This document shows, piece by piece, positions 8,883 to 18,077 of a DNA stretch of 64,000 nucleotides. The notes beneath the pieces are model-generated. The model did not search any database, had not been told where the DNA came from, and was given only the letters and a program-made list of their open reading frames with translations. Made by a program: the position numbers and the translations under genes. Location: NCBI RefSeq assembly GCF_030506325.1, contig NZ_CP120683.1, positions 6,328,501 through 6,392,500 of the forward strand. The letters run 5' to 3'. This DNA comes from Tunicatimonas pelagia. Lineage in GTDB: Bacteria > Bacteroidota > Bacteroidia > Cytophagales > Cyclobacteriaceae. Within the stretch, counting starts at the first letter, position 1. Each line of letters begins with the position of its first letter.

Positions 8883-8944
8883 AAAAAAAGCAGAAGTGGC
8901 CTTATTCGTTCTCTACTAAATCGATCCCAAGGCAAACTTCTGCT
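8883..8944 (-). terminator. Rho-independent-type terminator or attenuator between DM13 and barrel genes
   Basis: On the - strand, AGCAGAAGT (8944-8936) pairs perfectly with ACTTCTGCT (8897-8889), with further GGC/GCC pairing inside, and is followed at once by seven T (8889-8883). The T-run ends at the first possible start codon of the barrel gene, so the structure sits inside what would be a DM13-barrel leader. Confidence 0.7.
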
Positions 8945-8966
8945 CTTATCTGTTTACTTCTTCTTG

Positions 8967-9431
8967 TTACTGTAGTTGGGCATTTCCAAACGGTATTCCC
9001 ACCGATTCGCACCACAGAATTACGTGTGTAAACCTATTCTCAGGAGCGCTGGATAACTTAAAAAAGTCTTCACCCGTACCTTGGACTGCACCTACCAGTT
9101 TTACATTAGGGTTTCCGGCACCGGCATCTCTTATTAGCTCATCAGAAGTAGAAAAGTAGATAGTTACTGTGCCAGTAGCCAAATCAGTAGTAAAATCATT
9201 ACCAAAGCGCAGAAAAGATTCTCCATCCTGATCGGTACCAACTTGAACCATCCCAGCGGTTGATTTATTATTTTGGTCAACAAAAGTGCCCTGGCGCTGA
9301 ACCATCAAGTCACCAGTAGGTACCGAGGAGTCAATGGTTTCGGTAACTGTTTCGGTATCGTCTTCGCAGCTTACCATCGCTAGCATTCCAACAATCATAA
9401 AGGCAGAGAGAAATAAGTTCTTAAACAACAT
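8967..9431 (-). CDS. DM13-domain lipoprotein
   Basis: The protein has 154 residues. A lipoprotein signal peptide ends in the lipobox MVSC (Cys about residue 22). The mature part is a DM13 domain: GTFV near 49-52, a 'DGESFLRFGNDF' strand, and the family's conserved Cys in VILWCESVGIPFGNAQL near the end. DM13 domains are thought to have electron-transfer or redox roles and often sit on cell surfaces. Its neighbour is an outer-membrane barrel, so the pair may form a surface module. Confidence 0.8.
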   Translation of the reverse strand: MLFKNLFLSAFMIVGMLAMVSCEDDTETVTETIDSSVPTGDLMVQRQGTFVDQNNKSTAGMVQVGTDQDGESFLRFGNDFTTDLATGTVTIYFSTSDELIRDAGAGNPNVKLVGAVQGTGEDFFKLSSAPENRFTHVILWCESVGIPFGNAQLQ

Positions 9432-9875
9432 AATAAAATAGTTTGAAAAGGTGTAATAAAAAGATTTTTAAGAATGATTTGATCGTATTTACGCCGTTGA
9501 CTGCTGGGGGTTGGGGAAAAATTATAACAAGTTTATCACAAGAATATAGCTTAATTATAACAGCGGTTTAAACCACGAAATTTAGCCCATGAGGCAGAAA
9601 ACCATGTGGTTGAACTTAGCACCTTCAACTTTACTGCTTTCGGGCGGAATGATAAAAATCAAGTCGACGCAAAGTCAAGCACGCTAGCTGCGGTGCTTTA
9701 TCCAGCTGATTAGAAAGAGTGTTTTGGAATACCGAATAACTCGAGAGATAGCGATCGGTGACGGTTGGCAACTTGTTGGGGTCGTAATTATTTTGTAAGA
9801 TTGTAGAATTGGTAATCGACTTTTGGTAGATTACGTATAAGATTTTGAGTATAAACTTTTTAATCTCAAACTAAC
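9432..9875. other. Intergenic region, 444 bp, no gene seen
   Basis: This is the divergent space between the DM13 lipoprotein (- strand) and the YtxH gene (+ strand). A 32-codon ATG frame at 9589-9687 has no coding character. The region presumably holds both promoters, but no clear -33/-7 pair could be fixed. No repeat or relic is recognised. Confidence 0.5.
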
Positions 9876-10295
9876 ATGGAAATTTCAAGTATTTTTACCC
9901 GTAAAAAGAAGAAGGCACCAGCCTATTTATCATTAGATGCGCTTAAAGATGTAAGTGTGGTGACTGGTGTAATACTAGCTTTAAACAAGGCCGTTAAGGC
10001 CAAGCTGAACGAGCAGCGTTATGATCTGTTCAGAAGCCGCCGCGAGGAGAAAAAGCAACAGAACGCTTTGTTAATTATGGCGGGCTTATTGGGCGGTATC
10101 GTTGCAGGAGCAGTGGCTGCCCTGCTGGTAGCACCGCAGTCGGGCAACGAGTTTCGGGGGCGTATCTCAGGGATGTTTGGTAATGGACACAACGAAGAAT
10201 CCGCTATTGAGCAAGCTTCCGAAAAGGCCGAAGAACTGGCCGAAACAGCTAAGCAGAAGGCCGAACGCGCCGAACGGAATATTAGCGATAACTAG
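9876..10295 (+). CDS. YtxH domain-containing protein
   Basis: The protein has 139 residues. The core is a Gly/Ala-rich membrane or amphipathic segment at about 65-92 (AGLLGGIVAGAVAALLVAPQSG) followed by a Lys/Glu/Ala-rich coiled tail, the hallmark of YtxH-type general-stress proteins. The N-terminal 60 residues are basic and helical. The role is unclear, probably envelope or stress related. Its last 14 bp overlap the stop end of the convergent SWIM gene. Confidence 0.85.
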   Translation: MEISSIFTRKKKKAPAYLSLDALKDVSVVTGVILALNKAVKAKLNEQRYDLFRSRREEKKQQNALLIMAGLLGGIVAGAVAALLVAPQSGNEFRGRISGMFGNGHNEESAIEQASEKAEELAETAKQKAERAERNISDN

Positions 10296-12075
10296 CCGAA
10301 GTAGCAACGCCGGCTTTTCGCATCTCGTCGCGAAGAGCTGGTAAGTTGGGCTTGTGATGGTAAAACTGGCTAGCCAATGCCTCAGCTTCGTCGCGGTGAC
10401 CCGGAATCTGCTGCATGAGTTGTAGCCATCGGGCAATCATGCGGTACACTGAGCGTCCGCGCAATTCAATTGCTTGCCAGCACTTTTTTTCTAAAATCAC
10501 AAAACAACGCGCCGGATATACCGAGAGAATAGGCTCAATAAGTTTTTCAAAGCCATAATCTAGCCCGGTACGGTTCTGTACGTGCCGAAGAATTTCTTCG
10601 TGCTGTTCTTCCAGTGCTAGTAGCTGAACGTAATAAACATCGTTCGTCTTCACAGCCTGGATGAGCCTGTTTTTTTCGCTTTCGCTAAGGTGAGGGCGAA
10701 CAGATTGGTAATACTCAACCTGACCGCCTTGCTTCACAAGGTAGGAATATACTTTTTTGTAAAAATCCAGGCTTAGCTCAGGACTCAGTTTTTCGGCCAA
10801 ATAGCGAGCAGTTTGCTCAGGAAATTGCTGAAATGCTCGTTGAGCGGTTTGCAGAAAATCTTCGGTTTTATCTAGCTGATGATATTTTTCTAGCAATGGT
10901 TGGGCTAAGGTATTATCAAAATCCAGAAACTCCTGAGCAGTTTTAATCCACAGCGTATCATCTTGAAGCGTTTCAGCAACGCGCAACACTACGTGTGCGG
11001 TATCTACATCTACTACATCTTCTTCCCGCATTCGCTGAAGAAGGAAGCGAGCCATAGACGGATCAACAATCATGGCCAGTAAAAAAGCTTCAAAGTCTTT
11101 GAGATAGTAAATTCCTTCTGTTCCGTTTTTGGAAGGTGCCGGGTTCACTTCGTAGTACTGATAACGGGAAAATAACAAATCTACCGCAGCCTCAATTTCA
11201 AGCTCAGCTTTTACTGTGGTTTGTAAAGATTGAAACAGGGGAGTTAGCTGTTCGTTTAGCACCTCTTTAATCCGTTCCGGATAATCTTCTACTATGCTTA
11301 ATGGGTCACTACTAGGGGAGGTGATCGAGAAAACACTCTCGTAAATACCCAAAACTATGCTGAGTCCTTGAGCGAGTTCTCCCTGCTGAAAGTAATATTT
11401 AGCCTGCTTAAGATAAGAAGCCAATCCCTTTTGAATGATTTTATCTCCTCCTTCTTCGGCATCGCTCCATTCGTCGTAGTAACCACCGTTTTCGTAATAC
11501 CCCGGCGGAAAAAGGTCTTCTTCATCAAAAGTTAACGATTCTAGCACAACGGAGACCTCTTCTTTTACCTTCTCAATCTGGAGCACCCGATCGTCTAATA
11601 GTGACTCTACCGGACGTTGCTGTTGAGCAGCTACGTATTTTACGAATTGGGTTTTGAGTTGGGTATTTTGGGATAGAAGTTGCTGGAGAAAGCTGAGCTT
11701 CGTAATATCTTCGGTGCGATCAAACAGCGCAGTAAAATTTTTTAGCGATATGGTTTCGGTCTCTGCTACTTCAGCATCATCGTACTCATCCGATTCGTCT
11801 TCAAATTTACCATCAAGAATAGCTAATCCTACGGCTACAATGTGCTTGCAGATGCCGCCCCAATCGTAAGGGCAACTACAGTGCGTATATGTATCGGTAG
11901 GGGAGCCGCTAATCTCAACCTGATACGGATACGTGCCTTGCACTTTGGCGGAGAATCGCTGACCGTCAAAAACTATATTTTCTACTGAATTATAATGGTA
12001 GTAGTCTTCTCCCCGAGCAAAGCTCTCGGCCGAGGCCATACTTTCCAACGAATGATGAGTAATAGGTAGTTGCAT
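10282..12075 (-). CDS. SWIM zinc-finger family protein
   Basis: The protein has 597 residues. The SWIM motif CxCx7CxH is complete: C66, C68, C76, H78. The remaining about 500 residues are helical, with a low-complexity acidic stretch near residues 90-105, and resemble the helical-repeat C-termini of standalone bacterial SWIM proteins. SWIM fingers bind DNA or proteins; many such genes accompany SNF2 helicases, though none is visible here. It overlaps the YtxH gene tail by 14 bp (convergent). Confidence 0.88.
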   Translation of the reverse strand: MQLPITHHSLESMASAESFARGEDYYHYNSVENIVFDGQRFSAKVQGTYPYQVEISGSPTDTYTHCSCPYDWGGICKHIVAVGLAILDGKFEDESDEYDDAEVAETETISLKNFTALFDRTEDITKLSFLQQLLSQNTQLKTQFVKYVAAQQQRPVESLLDDRVLQIEKVKEEVSVVLESLTFDEEDLFPPGYYENGGYYDEWSDAEEGGDKIIQKGLASYLKQAKYYFQQGELAQGLSIVLGIYESVFSITSPSSDPLSIVEDYPERIKEVLNEQLTPLFQSLQTTVKAELEIEAAVDLLFSRYQYYEVNPAPSKNGTEGIYYLKDFEAFLLAMIVDPSMARFLLQRMREEDVVDVDTAHVVLRVAETLQDDTLWIKTAQEFLDFDNTLAQPLLEKYHQLDKTEDFLQTAQRAFQQFPEQTARYLAEKLSPELSLDFYKKVYSYLVKQGGQVEYYQSVRPHLSESEKNRLIQAVKTNDVYYVQLLALEEQHEEILRHVQNRTGLDYGFEKLIEPILSVYPARCFVILEKKCWQAIELRGRSVYRMIARWLQLMQQIPGHRDEAEALASQFYHHKPNLPALRDEMRKAGVATSASYR

Positions 12076-12331
12076 GTTATTTAGCTAGGTTGCCGTATCC
12101 ACTATAACGGTAAAAGCTAGCCATCGTTAGAAATTTAAACAGATGAACAACTCCAATTCAACTATTTGAGTAATGAAGTCGGAGATAATATCGAAAAGGC
12201 GAATTTTCCGTTAATACAAACAGACATCATTTATGAAAGTTTAGAAGCATTTTCATTACAAAAGTTCATGTTACATAAAAGCTCACTAAGTAATATGACA
12301 AAATTAATTTAACAAGATATATCTTTACACT

Positions 12332-13350
12332 ATGAAAGGTAAGAAAAGATATATTACTTTGGATGAGAAGCAACGCAAAGAATTACTGGCGGGCTTCAAA
12401 ACTGGCAAAAAACCCGTCTTCAGAATGCGTTGCCATTTGATTCTGCTCAGTGATCAGGGGCATGGTGTCCAGCAGATTGCCGAGCTATATCAACTAAGTC
12501 GGCAAAGCGTGGCGAACTGGTTCACACGCTACGAGCAAGGAGGCATTACGGCTTTGCATACAATACAAGGTAGAGGTAGACGGCCTATTTTACGTATTGA
12601 CAATGCGGTAGAAGTCCAGCAGGTTGAACAGTTGGTTGATCGGCATCCACAAACACTTCGGCCGGTCTTAGTTGCTTTGAGTCAACAAGGGAAGGTGCTA
12701 TCTAAGCGAACGTTGCAGCGATTTTTAAAAAGATTGGACGGAAATGGAAGCGGTTCCGAAGAAGTCCGTTAGGCCAACCCGATCAGAAAATATATGAACA
12801 GAAGTGTCAACAACTCGTGATATTACACACGTTAGCTGCCTTGGGCTATATTGATTTGCGATTTGGCGATGAAACTGGCTTTTCCATGGCTCCCTCCGTT
12901 CCTTATGGTTGGCTGCCAGTAGGAAGCCAACGGGCGATCCGTTCCGACAGTGAGCGGGTCACCAATGTGTTTGGTCTGATGAACAGGCGCCAGCAATTGA
13001 GCAGCTATCCTACCCAAGGGCATATCAATGCAGAATTTATCATTCAGTGCCTAGACAATTTCTGCACCACAATCCCCCAACTGACAGTTGTGGTACTAGA
13101 CAACGCTTCATGGCATACGGCCCGAGCTATTCAAGCTAGAAGAGAAGCATGGCAAGAGCAAGGGCTTTTTCTGTTTTATTTGCCTACGTATAGTCCGCAC
13201 CTGAACCCCATTGAGATACTATGGCGAAAGATCAAGTATGAGTGGCTAAAGCCTGAAGCCTATAGCTCCAAAGAACAGCTACAGCAAGCGATCTTCAATA
13301 TCCTGAGACAGTTTGGAACCGAGTTTCAAATCAACTTCTCACTCACCTAA
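12332..13350 (+). CDS. IS630-family transposase, two frames joined by probable -1 frameshift
   Basis: Frame A (12332-12772) encodes helix-turn-helix domains of the IS630/Tc1 type. Frame B is open from at least 12721 to TAA 13350 and carries the DDE catalytic domain: Asp in FGDETGF, Asp in VVLDNASWH and Glu in LNPIEILW. Joining the frames at 12724-12730 restores a continuous IS630-like linker (WKRFRRSPLGQPDQ). A translated fusion would be about 339 residues, normal for the family. It is therefore probably active and frameshifted by design rather than broken. Confidence 0.8.
12724..12730 (+). promoter_or_regulatory. Slippery heptamer TTTAAAA for -1 frameshifting
   Basis: Read in the zero frame the site is T TTA AAA, a canonical X_XXY_YYZ heptamer. 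A -1 slip here moves from frame A to frame B of the IS630 transposase exactly where the protein similarity switches frame. No strong downstream pseudoknot was worked out. Confidence 0.65.
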
Positions 13351-13367
13351 ATGTTGTTACACTAATT

Positions 13368-14084
13368 ATGTTACACTACTTATCCGCAATCATCTTACTA
13401 TTTTGTGTTTCGCTCACTAGCTTTGCCCAATCCGAAGAAGAACCGATGGTAAAAAAAATTGAAGTAACTGGTCAGGCTGAAGAAGAAGTTGTTCCCGATG
13501 AAATCTATTTCGCTATTACCCTGAAAGAATATCTGGGTGATAATAAAAAGAAGGTAGTGATTGATAAATTAGAGCGAGAGCTTTACCAAGCCGTGCGTAA
13601 AGTAGGCGTAGCTGAAGAAGACCTTCGCGTGGAAGATATTCAGAGCTATAATTACAATTGGTACCGTCGCAATCGTCCGCAGCGCGAAGAATTTTTAGCA
13701 AGCAAAAAGTACACAATTAAATTTGAGAAGTTGGATGAAGTTAACGACTTGTTTGCCTACTTAGACGCTAAGGGAATTCAAAGCACCGATATTGATCGTT
13801 ACGATCACTCCCGTCGCGACGAATTTGAGCGCGATCTAAAAATTAAGGCTCTACAAAACGCTAAAGAAAAAGCCAAGTACCTTCTAAACGGCATTGATGA
13901 AAACCTAGGAGGGGTGCTTGAAGTGACTGAAATCAATACGGGGAATCAGTCGCCTACTTACTATCGTGAGATGTCTTACGCCCGAATGGATATGGCTGAG
14001 GCCGAATCTAGTCAAGACCCATCTATTGAATTCCAAAAGATTAAGCTACGCTACGAGGTAAGAGCTGTGTTTGAAATTCGCTAG
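13368..14084 (+). CDS. SIMPL (DUF541) domain secreted protein
   Basis: The protein has 238 residues with a signal peptide ending near SFAQ (residue 21). The mature part begins IEVTGQAEEEVVPDEIYF, the typical SIMPL/DUF541 opening, and keeps the family pattern of beta strands and a KALQNAKEKAKYL-type helix in the middle. SIMPL proteins are periplasmic, with uncertain function. The ATG lies only 5 bp after the right end of the IS630 element, so its native upstream region has been displaced to 12306 and before. Confidence 0.85.
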   Translation: MLHYLSAIILLFCVSLTSFAQSEEEPMVKKIEVTGQAEEEVVPDEIYFAITLKEYLGDNKKKVVIDKLERELYQAVRKVGVAEEDLRVEDIQSYNYNWYRRNRPQREEFLASKKYTIKFEKLDEVNDLFAYLDAKGIQSTDIDRYDHSRRDEFERDLKIKALQNAKEKAKYLLNGIDENLGGVLEVTEINTGNQSPTYYREMSYARMDMAEAESSQDPSIEFQKIKLRYEVRAVFEIR

Positions 14085-14413
14085 CGTTCAGCAGTTTCGT
14101 ATAGAAATACCAAGAAGCCTGTAGAACATTTCCGGAACGATTTTTCGTCGGAAGCAGGATCGATGATATTTCTTTGACTGTTTTTCATAAGGAATTGATT
14201 TTGAATGGTTCTGATAACCCCTGTGGACATTTTTTAGGACGATCTAGAATGTTTAATAACTTAATTTATGTTAAATAAATTAGTTAGGTATTAAAGCACT
14301 GTTACGAAGTTATCGCCTTGGTAATATTTTCTTTGAATAGAATTTGGTATAATACCATACATGCTATCTTAGAATGCGGAAAAAAATTGCAGCTTTGGGC
14401 AAAATACTTGGGT
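14085..14413. other. Intergenic region, 329 bp, with an AT-rich hairpin
   Basis: No gene is seen. TAATTTAT (14262-14269) and ATAAATTA (14275-14282) form an 8-bp AT stem that may be an operator or weak structure. A longer TPR frame runs into this region from TTG 14318, but the first 32 codons look non-coding, so the gene is started at ATG 14414. Confidence 0.45.
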
Positions 14414-17400
14414 ATGAATAATTTGAAGTTTTGGCAAGATTGGCACCCCACCAGCCGAAGCGTATATTTATTTCTTCTGACGGTGTTTCTACTAGTAATC
14501 GTGGCGTTCGTTACTTTTTATCCTAAAGGAATGCTTAATATGGTTGCCTGGGAACGAATCTCTACGCTGCAAGAAGTGCCAGTGGCTCAAGACCCCATTT
14601 CGGTAGGCTTGTTCTCTTTTTCATACGATCTCAACTTCAGCGTGGTGCTAGAAACATTTGTAGGTAGTAGCGTGAATCATTCGTCAGTTGGAGCTTATTT
14701 GTTGCTGGGGGTAGTTGCGTTGGGCTGGATTATCTTGCTTACCATTTTTTCCGCCCTGGATAGGTTTTGGTACTACGTCGGCGTGCTAATTTTGCTAGGA
14801 CTTATTCTTTTGTTACAGCTAGAGCAATTACTTTGGTTTGGTCAAACTCAGAAGTTTGGGGTAGTACTAGCCTTTGGGCTGTTTTTACTACCTACTGCGT
14901 ACTTTCAACTAATAAATCCCAACGCCAGATTATCAGTCCGCTTACTGACGTTTAGTAGTGTCACCGCACTTTTTGCCGGACTCATTTTTCTGTTTGCTGA
15001 AGTTGCGTATCCATTCTTAACATTAGCGTATCACAGCCTTTGGGTACCCATTATCCTTAGCGTGTTATTTATTATTATTGTGGGCCACGAACTGATAAGC
15101 TTGGTGGTGCAACTCATTACCCAGAACAATACTCCCCAGAGCTCTAACAGTCTGTTGCATATTTTTGTGCTCTCAGCCATCTATCTGCTTAACCTCTCGC
15201 TTTTAGTGCTCAAAAACATTGGCACAATTGATTGGGATATCATTTACATTGATACTTTTTGGCTACTGGCTATTTTAAGCATCATTGGTATTTGGGGGTT
15301 TAAGCAGCGAGAAGTTCAGTATAAGTTCCTGTTCCCGTTTGCGCCACTTGGGGCTCTTTTCTATCTGACACTGGGTACTATCACGCTGGCTACTGTAGCG
15401 TTTTTATCCTGGCAAGGCAATGACCCGTTGTTGGAGAGCTTGGAAGACACTATAGCCTATACCCAGATTGGCTTTAGTGCTATTTTTTTGATTTACCTGA
15501 TTGCCAATTTTATTCAACCGCTACTAAAAAATCAGCGAGTATTCACCGTGCTGTACCGTCCCATTAATTTTCCCTACGGCACGGTTTTAATTGTAGGAAC
15601 GATTGTAACGCTAGCATTTTTCGCACGAGGTGGCTTTTTCTCTTATTCTCAACTATTGTCTGGCTACAATATTGGAATTGGGGACTTACATTGGATGAAA
15701 GAAGAGCTATTTGTGGCGGAGCAGTACTACAAACTTAGCGATCAGTACGCGAACAACAATCACCGAGCTAACTATTCATTAGGTGCGCTGGCTCGGCAGC
15801 AAGATGACCCGGTGCTCAACGCCTACTATTTTCAAGAAGCACTTCAGAAAAAACCTAGTCCGCTAGCCTACGCCAATTCGGCAGCGGCTTACGTAGGTAC
15901 CAATCAGTACTTTGATGCCTTGTTTACCTTGAAAGAAGGGGTAGCTGCTTTTCCTGATAACGCATATTTGGAGAACAATCTGGCAATGCTGTACGGCAGA
16001 ACTAAAGTGCTAGACTCGGCACTGTATTGGCTAACAAATGCTTCAGAAAATACAGAAACGCAAGCGGCTGCCGAGGCTAATATTGTAGGGTTAATCGGTC
16101 AGCAAAGAACCCAACTCAACATCTCAACGGATTCTATCATAGCAGATTTTGTTACGGTTCAGGACTATGCGCCTACACTTATTAATACATTACTGTTGCA
16201 GGAACAATCGCGGTCAGACTCACTTAACTTTCTTACTGAGCAAGCCTTGCCGACTGATTCAGCCCTTAATGCTTTCTCCTTTGCCCAGCTAAAAAACTAT
16301 TTGCTGCAAGCTTCTCCGGTAGATACCGCCTTACTTAGTACAGTTCAAACGCTGGCTGATTTAGCCGAGAACTTTCCGTATACCGAAGAACTAATCCTGG
16401 CTATCGCAATTGCTGAGTACCAACAAAATAAAGTAGTAAACGCTCTTCGTAAACTTGATCGTTTGCAATCAGTTAATGTTTTTAAGCGAAACTACTACCT
16501 GAATATTATCGGATTATGGGCGTTGGAACAAAGTACCCCCCGGGTGGCTACTCGGTATTTCGCCCAGTTAGCGGATCAGGGTTATCAAGATGCTCGGCTC
16601 AAGTTTGCGGTAAGCCTTACCGAATCACTCTCAGCGCCTGACGTTGCCCTAGAGGTAGTTCAGCGAGCTTGGCAGGAGGTGCTGAGCGACTCTACCCAAA
16701 CCACGTTTCATGACATGGCCAGTCAGCAGCTCCAAATTTTGTCAGTACCCATTGCTCAGATGGAGACGGATACCGAACGGTACCAGTGGCTTCGTTACCG
16801 AGGGCAAGAACTGACCGAAGAGCAAATACAATTAGCGTTTACATTATTTGAAGACCAGAGTTACGCTGCTGTAGCCGCTTATGATCTGCTGCAAAAAGAC
16901 CAGAAGGCTTATCGGGAGATGCTAGCACCAGTAATTCAGCGTTTACGGGAAAATGAATCGTCATTAAACTACCAAGGAACCATTTATCTGGAGTGGGCGT
17001 GGGCTTTGGCTACCATTACCGATACTAATGTGAGCGATTGGAAGAACCGCGTCGATATGCTAGTGCCTCTTACTAAGCAACAGCAGTACCAAAAGGCGTA
17101 TTGGCAAGCACTACTGGCTCATTCACTGGGTGAGGAAGATAAGGCGCGAGAACGACTTGCTTCCTTATTGGGTAACCCATTTTTTGAACCGGGGTTGATT
17201 GGGGCATTACGCTATTTTTATGCCGACCAGCCAGAAGTAATATACCAATATTTTCTGGATGCCATTCAGACGAATCCGTATTCGGCCGTACTGTTAGAGG
17301 AATATATTTTGTCGGCAGTTCGGGTTGGTTTGGAGAACTACGCAGAGGAAAGTTTAGCTGATTTGGAGCAGCTATCAAGTTCCCGACAGTATCAGCAATT

Positions 17401-17449
17401 TATGCAACGCTATCAGCAGGTCAAAGATGAGCAAGCGGTTGCTTTTTAG
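14414..17449 (+). CDS. Large polytopic membrane protein with C-terminal TPR-like repeats
   Basis: From ATG 14414 the protein has 1011 residues. The first about 385 residues hold roughly ten hydrophobic segments; the rest (about 420-1011) is soluble and made of TPR-like helical pairs (for example residues around 470-560 with Ala/Tyr/Leu spacing typical of TPR). No catalytic motif is seen. The arrangement suggests an inner-membrane scaffold with a large repeat domain for protein binding. Family name is not recognised. Codon use is like its neighbours. Confidence 0.65.
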   Translation: MNNLKFWQDWHPTSRSVYLFLLTVFLLVIVAFVTFYPKGMLNMVAWERISTLQEVPVAQDPISVGLFSFSYDLNFSVVLETFVGSSVNHSSVGAYLLLGVVALGWIILLTIFSALDRFWYYVGVLILLGLILLLQLEQLLWFGQTQKFGVVLAFGLFLLPTAYFQLINPNARLSVRLLTFSSVTALFAGLIFLFAEVAYPFLTLAYHSLWVPIILSVLFIIIVGHELISLVVQLITQNNTPQSSNSLLHIFVLSAIYLLNLSLLVLKNIGTIDWDIIYIDTFWLLAILSIIGIWGFKQREVQYKFLFPFAPLGALFYLTLGTITLATVAFLSWQGNDPLLESLEDTIAYTQIGFSAIFLIYLIANFIQPLLKNQRVFTVLYRPINFPYGTVLIVGTIVTLAFFARGGFFSYSQLLSGYNIGIGDLHWMKEELFVAEQYYKLSDQYANNNHRANYSLGALARQQDDPVLNAYYFQEALQKKPSPLAYANSAAAYVGTNQYFDALFTLKEGVAAFPDNAYLENNLAMLYGRTKVLDSALYWLTNASENTETQAAAEANIVGLIGQQRTQLNISTDSIIADFVTVQDYAPTLINTLLLQEQSRSDSLNFLTEQALPTDSALNAFSFAQLKNYLLQASPVDTALLSTVQTLADLAENFPYTEELILAIAIAEYQQNKVVNALRKLDRLQSVNVFKRNYYLNIIGLWALEQSTPRVATRYFAQLADQGYQDARLKFAVSLTESLSAPDVALEVVQRAWQEVLSDSTQTTFHDMASQQLQILSVPIAQMETDTERYQWLRYRGQELTEEQIQLAFTLFEDQSYAAVAAYDLLQKDQKAYREMLAPVIQRLRENESSLNYQGTIYLEWAWALATITDTNVSDWKNRVDMLVPLTKQQQYQKAYWQALLAHSLGEEDKARERLASLLGNPFFEPGLIGALRYFYADQPEVIYQYFLDAIQTNPYSAVLLEEYILSAVRVGLENYAEESLADLEQLSSSRQYQQFMQRYQQVKDEQAVAF

Positions 17450-17504
17450 CCCGATTTACGGCAACTTGCTTCACTATTCATCTATTGAACCTATTGAGTG
17501 ATTC

Positions 17505-18050
17505 ATGAAAATATATACTAAAACTGGGGACAAAGGAGAGACTTCATTGTACGGAGGAAGCCGGGTTTCTAAAGCTGATCTGCGAATAGAAGCCATTGGC
17601 ACAGTCGATGAGCTAAACGCTCAAATTGGACTACTCCGAGACCAGCCTATCAATGCTTCCCGTCAGGATAAATTTCAGTGGATACAGGATAATCTTTTTG
17701 TGGTGGGCGCCATTATGGCCAGCCAAGTTGATCAATCTAGCGTACCGGAATTGTCGGCGGATAGCACCTCGTGGCTTGAGCGGGAGATTGATCAGATGGA
17801 CAGCGAACTTGCCCCCATGCGATTTTTTATTTTGCCGGGCGGCCATCCGGTAGTTTCTCAAGCCCACGTAGCCCGTTGCGTGTGCCGACGTGCAGAACGT
17901 TGTGTGGTAAGATTATCCGAAAACGATTCGGTAGACCCGCTGCTAACTACTTTTCTTAATCGGCTCTCTGACTATTTGTTTGTACTCGCTCGGTATCTGG
18001 GTAAAGAACTAGGGGTAGAAGAGATTCCCTGGAAACCAAATAAGCCTTAG
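17505..18050 (+). CDS. pduO: Corrinoid (cob(I)alamin) adenosyltransferase, PduO type
   Basis: The protein has 181 residues. It begins MKIYTKTGDKGETSLYGG, the conserved ATP-binding N-terminal motif of PduO/MMAB adenosyltransferases, and has the later R-x-x-C-R-R-A-E-R segment (about 124-133) and the LSDYLFVLAR motif near 156-165. It transfers adenosyl from ATP to cob(I)alamin to make adenosylcobalamin, acting as a trimer in the cytoplasm. It lies 27 bp before xseA in the same direction. Confidence 0.93.
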   Translation: MKIYTKTGDKGETSLYGGSRVSKADLRIEAIGTVDELNAQIGLLRDQPINASRQDKFQWIQDNLFVVGAIMASQVDQSSVPELSADSTSWLEREIDQMDSELAPMRFFILPGGHPVVSQAHVARCVCRRAERCVVRLSENDSVDPLLTTFLNRLSDYLFVLARYLGKELGVEEIPWKPNKP

Positions 18051-18077
18051 CCTCATTGATAAGCATCTTTATTTGGT

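Larger units (their letters stand above)
12307..13362 (+). mobile_element. IS630-family insertion sequence (about 1056 bp)
   Basis: Imperfect terminal inverted repeats are seen: the left end (from 12307) and the complement of the right end (ending 13362) match at 9 of 12 positions, and matching continues outward at about 15 of 19. TA dinucleotides flank both ends (12305-12306 and 13363-13364), as expected for IS630/Tc1-type TA target duplication. The cargo is one transposase in two overlapping frames. Boundaries are accurate to a few bases. Confidence 0.75.

Noticed and set aside
9589-9687. Small ORF of 32 codons in the DM13-YtxH gap
   Set aside because: It has no hydrophobic core, motif, start context or neighbour logic; it looks like chance.
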